Shown piece after piece: positions 39,003 to 42,782 of a stretch of DNA of 42,782 nt. Made by a program: the position numbers and the translations under genes. The notes under the pieces were generated by a model. The model did no database searches. It saw only the letters and a program-made list of their open reading frames with translations, and was not told the DNA's origin. The DNA lies in the NCBI RefSeq assembly GCF_008710155.1, contig NZ_VYPZ01000030.1, forward strand, positions 1 through 42,782. Direction: 5' to 3'. This DNA comes from Sphingobium limneticum. Its GTDB lineage: Bacteria > Pseudomonadota > Alphaproteobacteria > Sphingomonadales > Sphingomonadaceae. Position 1 is the stretch's first letter. Each line of letters starts with the position of its first letter.

Positions 39003-40523
39003 TCAGAATAGGCCGAGCGCGTGCTCGTCATAGGAGACGAGCAGATTCTTGGTCTGCTGATAATGATCGAGCATCATCCGGTGGTTTTCACGCCCGAAGC
39101 CCGATGCCTTGTATCCGCCGAAGGCGGCATGGGCGGGGTACTGATGATAGCAGTTGGTCCAGACCCGCCCGGCCTCGATCGCGCGGCCGAGCCGGTAGGC
39201 GGTGTTGCCGCTCCGGGTCCAGACGCCCGCGCCAAGACCGTAGGCGGTGTCATTGGCAAGTGCGATCGCCTCCTCGACCGTCTTGAACGTGGTGACCGAC
39301 AGGACGGGACCGAAGATCTCCTCCTGGAAGATGCGCATGTGGTTCTGACCCACGAACACGGTCGGCTGCACGAAATAGCCCTGGTCGAGCGCACCGCCCG
39401 GCAGCGCCCTGGCGCCACCGACCAGACACTGCGCGCCCTCGGCCTTGCCGATATCGATATAGCCCAGGATCTTGTGGAGCTGGTCCTCCGACGCCTGCGC
39501 GCCGACCTGGACCGACGGGTCGAGCGGATCGCCCTGGCGGATCGCGGCGACGCGCGCCACGGCGCGCTCGATGAAGCGGTCGAAGATCGACTCATGGATC
39601 AGGGCGCGCGACGGGCAGGTACAGACCTCGCCCTTGTTGAAGGCGAACAAAGTAAAGCCTTCGAGCGCCTTGTCGAAGAAGGCATCGTCCTCGTCGAGCA
39701 CGTCCGCCATGAAGATGTTGGGCGACTTGCCGCCAAGCTCCATCGTCTGGGGGATCAGATGGTCCGCCGCGGCGTGCATGATCTGCTTGCCGGTGACGGT
39801 CTCGCCGGTGAACGAGACCTTGGCGATGCGCGGATTGGCGGCGATCGCCTGGCCAACGGTCCGTCCCGGGCCGGTAACGACATTGAGCACGCCGGGCGGC
39901 AGGATGTCGGCGGTGAGCTCGGCGAACATCAGCAAGGTGAGCGGCGTCTGGGATGCGGGTTTGATGACGGTGCAGTTGCCCGCCGCCAGCGCCGGGGCGA
40001 TCTTCCACGCCGCCATCAGCAGCGGGAAGTTCCACGGGATGATCTGGCCGACGACGCCGAGCGGCTCGCGGAAATGATAGGCGATGGTGTCCGCATCGAT
40101 CGTCGAGATGCCGCCTTCCTCCGCCCGGATGCAGCCGGCGAAGTAGCGGAAATGGTCGATCGCGAGCGGCACGTCGGCAGCGCGCGTCTCGCGGATCGGC
40201 TTGCCATTGTCGATCGTCTCGGCAAGTGCCAGCAACTCCAGATTGTCCTCGAGCCGGTCGGCGACGCGATTGAGAATCCTGGCGCGTTCGGCGGGCGCGA
40301 TCCTTGCCCATTGATCCTTGGCGGCGTGCGCCGCATCGAGCGCGCGCTCGACATCTTCCGGCGTCGACAGCGCGAACTCTGCGATCTGGGCGCCATTGAT
40401 CGGGCTCGTGTCGGCGAAATACTCGCCGCCCGCAGGAGCGCTCCAGCGGCCTCCGATGAAATTATCATAGCGGTGTCGGAAGGAGGCCGCCGCGTTAATG
40501 GTCCCGATCGCCTTCTCGAACAT
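39003..40523 (-). CDS. NAD-dependent aldehyde dehydrogenase
   Basis: A 506-residue enzyme of the acetaldehyde/aldehyde dehydrogenase group (AldA/ExaC-like). Visible motifs: PWNFPLLMAAWKIAPALAAG for cofactor and substrate binding, SFTGETVTGKQI, MELGGKSPNIFMAD with the catalytic Glu, and NKGEVCTCPSRALIHE with the nucleophilic Cys. The C-terminus NLLVSYDEHALGLF is that of the acetaldehyde dehydrogenases. It is first in the operon, so alcohol made or met would be taken through AdhP and this enzyme to the acid. The region before it (40524-40775) should hold the promoter. Confidence 0.95.
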   Translation of the reverse strand: MFEKAIGTINAAASFRHRYDNFIGGRWSAPAGGEYFADTSPINGAQIAEFALSTPEDVERALDAAHAAKDQWARIAPAERARILNRVADRLEDNLELLALAETIDNGKPIRETRAADVPLAIDHFRYFAGCIRAEEGGISTIDADTIAYHFREPLGVVGQIIPWNFPLLMAAWKIAPALAAGNCTVIKPASQTPLTLLMFAELTADILPPGVLNVVTGPGRTVGQAIAANPRIAKVSFTGETVTGKQIMHAAADHLIPQTMELGGKSPNIFMADVLDEDDAFFDKALEGFTLFAFNKGEVCTCPSRALIHESIFDRFIERAVARVAAIRQGDPLDPSVQVGAQASEDQLHKILGYIDIGKAEGAQCLVGGARALPGGALDQGYFVQPTVFVGQNHMRIFQEEIFGPVLSVTTFKTVEEAIALANDTAYGLGAGVWTRSGNTAYRLGRAIEAGRVWTNCYHQYPAHAAFGGYKASGFGRENHRMMLDHYQQTKNLLVSYDEHALGLF

Positions 40524-40775
40524 AACCTGACTCCATCTCTATCGATGGCCTGACGGAGTAATCTCTTTGCCCGGGTGGCCTATAAGTAAGTTCCGCAGAA
40601 GGTAGTCTGGTATCGGGGTCGCGGGCTTGAGGGTCAGACACGCCAACAGAGCCGATGACTATTCATCGACTCCCGAACCTATTCGCGCACGCCTGATCGG
40701 AATTATGCCGAGACAGGCGTTACTCGGCCGAGTCTTCTTTTGGCGAGGGCGGCGCTTGGCATTCCAATTCTGGCG
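40524..40775. other. Promoter region of the ALDH operon
   Basis: About 250 bases between divergent or converging signals. No ECF-type motif of the shared pattern is found here, and no clear -35/-10 pair was identified. A weak GGAG precedes the ALDH start. No gene is seen. Confidence 0.4.
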
Positions 40776-41105
40776 TTACGCCCGGACGCGCTTTAGGCTC
40801 ACCCAATCGCCTTTCTGAAGCGTCCCGTCCCTCACGCGGAAATGAGCATAATGGTCGTCGAAAATCTGGTCGACTTCGACATGACCGACAAGACGGCGGT
40901 GGCGCGGCGTTGCGTGATAGACTTCGAGTATCTGCCCGATGTGCGCGCCATCGGCCTTACCCAGGCAGGCCACTGTGCCGCCCGCATCCATACGGACGAT
41001 CTTGCCGCGCATGAACAAGCTATGGCCGATACCCTGTGCGAGGAGCGGCGTGCTGCCAAAGAGCAGAAAGCCAACAGCAGCACCGACGCCAAGATGTTTT
41101 CGCAT
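40776..41105 (-). CDS. Small exported protein of unknown function
   Basis: A 109-residue protein with a signal peptide (MRKHLGVGAAVGFLLFGSTP LLA). The mature part is GIGHSLFMRGKIVRMDAGGT then ACLGKADGAHIGQILEVYHA, and resembles a beta-rich fold found in small exported proteins that accompany copper clusters in sphingomonads (from memory). It has a Cys and several His but no dense metal motif. The start ATG 41105 is supported by GAGGAAA. Gene order with two Met/His-rich proteins suggests a periplasmic copper role, which is an inference. Confidence 0.6.
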   Translation of the reverse strand: MRKHLGVGAAVGFLLFGSTPLLAQGIGHSLFMRGKIVRMDAGGTVACLGKADGAHIGQILEVYHATPRHRRLVGHVEVDQIFDDHYAHFRVRDGTLQKGDWVSLKRVRA

Positions 41106-41190
41106 CGCTGTTTCCTCTGTCAAGTCAGACGCTCGGACCCGGTTTTGAAAGCTGGGAGCACGGGGCGACGCTGGGCATCGTCAAAGAACT

Positions 41191-41216
41191 GGCCCGCCGC
41201 GGGGGAACGGCGGGCC
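41191..41216 (-). terminator. Hairpin terminator of the 41253-41654 gene
   Basis: GGCCCGCCG (41191-41199) pairs with CGGCGGGCC (41208-41216) over an 8-base loop. On the minus strand it is followed by AGTTCTTTG, a modest T-rich tail. It lies 37 bases past the stop. Confidence 0.65.
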
Positions 41217-41252
41217 CTCAGCCCCTGGGGTCTGTTCTCGGGGCTGGAAACC

Positions 41253-41654
41253 TCACATGTCGCTCATCGGCTTGTCGGCCATGGGCTTGGCGGTCTTCTT
41301 CTTCGCCGCCGGCTTGGCCTTCTTCATCGGCATCTTGCAGCAGCCACTCTTCGCCTTACCGGCCATGCCCGAGCCGTTCGATGCAGGCGAGCCGCCGGAC
41401 ATGCCGGCCATCCCCGACATGCCCTGTTGATCCTGCTGGGCCGGTTGCCCCTGCTGCTTCTGCGCGCCGGCCTGATGATCCTTCATCATCTGATCGTGCA
41501 TCTGCTGCCCGCCATGATCCATGCCCTGCTGGTGGGCATGGGCCGGCGCAGCCTGCGCGGGCGCGGGCGTCGACTGGGCGAGAGCGGTGCCGGCGGCGAA
41601 GGTTAGCGTCGCGAAGAGGCTGACGGGCGCCGCGAGAAATGTCGTCTGTCGCAT
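41253..41654 (-). CDS. Met/His-rich periplasmic copper-binding protein
   Basis: A 133-residue exported protein (signal MRQTTFLAAPVSLFATLTFA). Its mature part is almost wholly low-complexity: HAHQQGMDHGGQQMHDQMMK with DHQ, then GMSGMAGMSGG, then GCCKMPMKKAKPAAKKK with a Cys pair and a basic tail ending in MADKPMSDM. Such composition indicates binding of Cu(I) or Cu(II) by Met, His and Cys and makes an orderly fold unlikely. Start ATG 41654. The module has its own upstream motif (41745-41762) and terminator hairpin (41191-41216). Confidence 0.8.
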   Translation of the reverse strand: MRQTTFLAAPVSLFATLTFAAGTALAQSTPAPAQAAPAHAHQQGMDHGGQQMHDQMMKDHQAGAQKQQGQPAQQDQQGMSGMAGMSGGSPASNGSGMAGKAKSGCCKMPMKKAKPAAKKKTAKPMADKPMSDM

Positions 41655-41744
41655 TGAGGGTCTCCGAGTGTTCTTCCTGTTGCCCGATCGACGTTCCGAT
41701 CCCGGCAATTCCGAAGCTTCAATGCTGCTAGCGAGACGCAGTCT

Positions 41745-41762
41745 GTATACGTAACTTACGAA
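41745..41762. promoter_or_regulatory. 18-bp motif shared with 42375-42392
   Basis: GTATACGTAACTTACGAA. The copy at 42375-42392 differs at two positions. On the minus strand the motif contains CGTAAGTTACG, a dyad. It lies about 90 bases before the 41654 start, a position typical for an activator site. Confidence 0.5.
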
Positions 41763-41805
41763 TCCGCTTTTGATCGCGACAAGCATGCGCGGGATCGTGC
41801 GGGGT

Positions 41806-41826
41806 GGACCATGGTCCAAGGTCAAG
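41806..41826 (-). promoter_or_regulatory. Second copy of the MerR-type promoter element
   Basis: The minus-strand reading carries TTGACCTTGGACCATGGTCC, preceded by C, identical to 11766-11786. Flanks on both sides are different. No good -10 follows at the usual distance. It is upstream of the 41654 gene on the same strand. Confidence 0.45.
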
Positions 41827-41879
41827 CCAATTCATGATCCCGCTTGATGGCGGCCGGCAGCGAAGTGCAAAAACCAATT

Positions 41880-41905
41880 GGCCCGCCGTGGGAGAACGGC
41901 GGGCC
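41880..41905 (-). terminator. Hairpin terminator of the 41978-42268 gene
   Basis: GGCCCGCCGT (41880-41889) pairs with ACGGCGGGCC (41896-41905) over a 6-base loop. On the minus strand AATTGGTTTTTGC follows with a T run. It closely resembles the hairpin at 41191-41216. Confidence 0.75.
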
Positions 41906-41977
41906 AAAGCTGCGGTTGAACCAGGCCACGGTCGTTGGCCACCCCGCCTCGTGGTCGGAGCTGGCTTAATTGCAGGG

Positions 41978-42268
41978 TCAGCAACCGCCCCGCGACCTAT
42001 GCAACATGCGGGAGGCTCCGTCCTGGGTCCCCATCTCCCGCGTAGCGATCCGATGGTCCTGCATCATCTCACCGGGCATCCGCACTTCGCGGTGTCGCAT
42101 GCCTTGCATCTGGGCCGTGTCGGACCGAGCCGGCGCCGGCTTCGCCTTGAGCGTCTGTTCAAGGTCGGGCATGCCCGGCGGCATCCCATCGGCGAGAACT
42201 GGCCCGGCGCCGACGGCAAGGACGCCAAAGGCTGCGAGCGAAGCGATAATCGCTGCTTTCTTGCGCAA
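41978..42268 (-). CDS. Small Met-rich exported protein (TTG start)
   Basis: A 96-residue protein with a signal peptide (MRKKAAIIASLAAFGVLAVG) and a mature part with GMPPGMPDLEQTLKAKP, MQGMRHREVRMPGEMMQDHR and a Cys at the very end. The MQGMxH and GEMMQDH pieces resemble parts of the 41253 protein (MMKDHQ), pointing to related copper binding. The start TTG 42268 is preceded by AAGGA at proper distance; a TTG at 42283 would add five hydrophilic residues to the signal. Terminator 41880-41905 and upstream motif 42375-42392 frame it. Confidence 0.65.
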   Translation of the reverse strand: MRKKAAIIASLAAFGVLAVGAGPVLADGMPPGMPDLEQTLKAKPAPARSDTAQMQGMRHREVRMPGEMMQDHRIATREMGTQDGASRMLHRSRGGC

Positions 42269-42374
42269 ATATGATTCCTTCAAGTCTGAGTTTCAGTTCG
42301 ACCGGACACATGCCCGGTCGATTCTCGCTCCCCAGGGAGCTTGCCGTTGAGATGGTATCGGCCTGGAGGTGGCA

Positions 42375-42392
42375 GTATACGTAATTTGCGAA
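42375..42392. promoter_or_regulatory. 18-bp motif shared with 41745-41762
   Basis: GTATACGTAATTTGCGAA, two mismatches to the first copy. It lies about 105 bases before the 42268 start. A shorter core, TTACGTAT, also occurs just upstream of the CueR promoter of the Cu(I) ATPase. Confidence 0.5.
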
Positions 42393-42782
42393 GCTGGCGG
42401 TCAGCCTGCAATGTCAGCTTTAGTTCGGCTACTAGCAAAAGCTGGGCGCGGATGACCGAAGACGGCGGCCATCAAAGCCTCCGCCTAGCCCGAGCACTGG
42501 AAAGCGACGCCGCCTGCTGCAGTGGCGAACAGCGAAACGTAAATCGCACGCCGCTTTTGCTTCGGCGCGATCGTGGCAAGGCCCACCGCCGAACCAGCCA
42601 CTCGGACTGGCCCAGGCTAAATTGTCGGAATAGACGCTCGCTCGGATCGGTGCCGGGTCGTGTCCCGGCGCGTGGTGTAGGTTTTGAGGGTAGCGAAGCT
42701 GACCGGACGCGCGCTCATCGATAAAGCGCTGTAGCGGCCGGTCAGTTTCGCGGGTGGTCACCGGCGAACTTCGGATAAGTTT
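42393..42782. other. Right end of the window, nothing recognised
   Basis: Open frames on both strands have no family resemblance or ribosome site. A gene cut by the window edge cannot be excluded. Confidence 0.4.

Noticed and set aside
42432..42761. Open frame at the right edge on the minus strand
   Set aside because: No recognisable family and no ribosome site; codon pattern not convincing.
1..42782. tRNA, rRNA, CRISPR array or replication origin
   Set aside because: No cloverleaf-type sequence, no spaced direct repeats and no iteron cluster were seen on either strand.

Overview
This is a GC-rich window from an alphaproteobacterium. Codon use and protein styles (two-gene PepSY modules behind a TonB receptor, CopA/CopB sets, FixL/FixJ-like regulators, UTRA regulator, Hsp20 cluster) point to a sphingomonad (Sphingobium, Sphingomonas, Novosphingobium or a relative). 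The genus is an inference. It reads as an accessory metal-resistance island. There are no rRNA, tRNA or CRISPR features, and several genes are decayed.

Layout. 1-1,620: the tail of an IS630-type transposase, a small SGNH-like protein and a HxlR regulator. 1,624-8,700: an integral-membrane methyltransferase with a DUF2933 protein; then a tightly overlapped operon of beta-CASP metallo-hydrolase, AMP/thymidine phosphorylase-type enzyme and PRPP synthetase-type enzyme; then small conserved genes, an NDUFS4-like protein and Hsp20. 8,700-11,850: a decaying regulatory stretch (sigma-factor remnant, diguanylate cyclase with an internal deletion, frameshifted response regulator, XRE regulator). 11,854-17,412: FixJ-like regulator, CueR, Cu(I) P-type ATPase with a textbook CueR promoter, methyltransferase, CopD and a frameshifted CopC. 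17,545-22,584: a CnrYXH-like transmembrane metal-signalling operon (anti-sigma, periplasmic sensor, ECF sigma factor), then multicopper oxidase, CopB and DUF305. 22,643-25,280: heme-PAS FixL-like kinase, FixJ-like regulator and a single-domain receiver. 25,343-27,723: broken CorA, then divergent SDR/TetR genes. 28,462-32,610: TonB-dependent receptor with two PepSY membrane proteins. 32,614-40,523 (minus strand): HutC-like regulator, DUF411 protein and an operon ALDH-AdhP-multicopper oxidase-CopB-MFS. 40,776-42,392: three small exported proteins, two of them Met/His-rich and built as twin promoter-gene-terminator modules.

Main result. Three promoters around the CnrYXH-like genes share the pattern RAGGGK-N13-TGCGTATT. 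They lie before the anti-sigma gene, before the multicopper oxidase, and on the other strand before copC. The same pattern with exactly the same spacing recurs upstream of the distant TonB receptor, and with one changed base upstream of the DUF411 gene. This suggests one ECF-sigma metal regulon that links copper oxidation, periplasmic copper binding and an outer-membrane receptor. The sensor carries the residues I recall as the CnrX metal ligands (H41, H45, E62, H118, M122). The TonB operon seems to have a second control: a HutC-type TGTATATACA operator abuts a TTGACC -35, and a related site sits just before the HutC-like regulator's own start codon.
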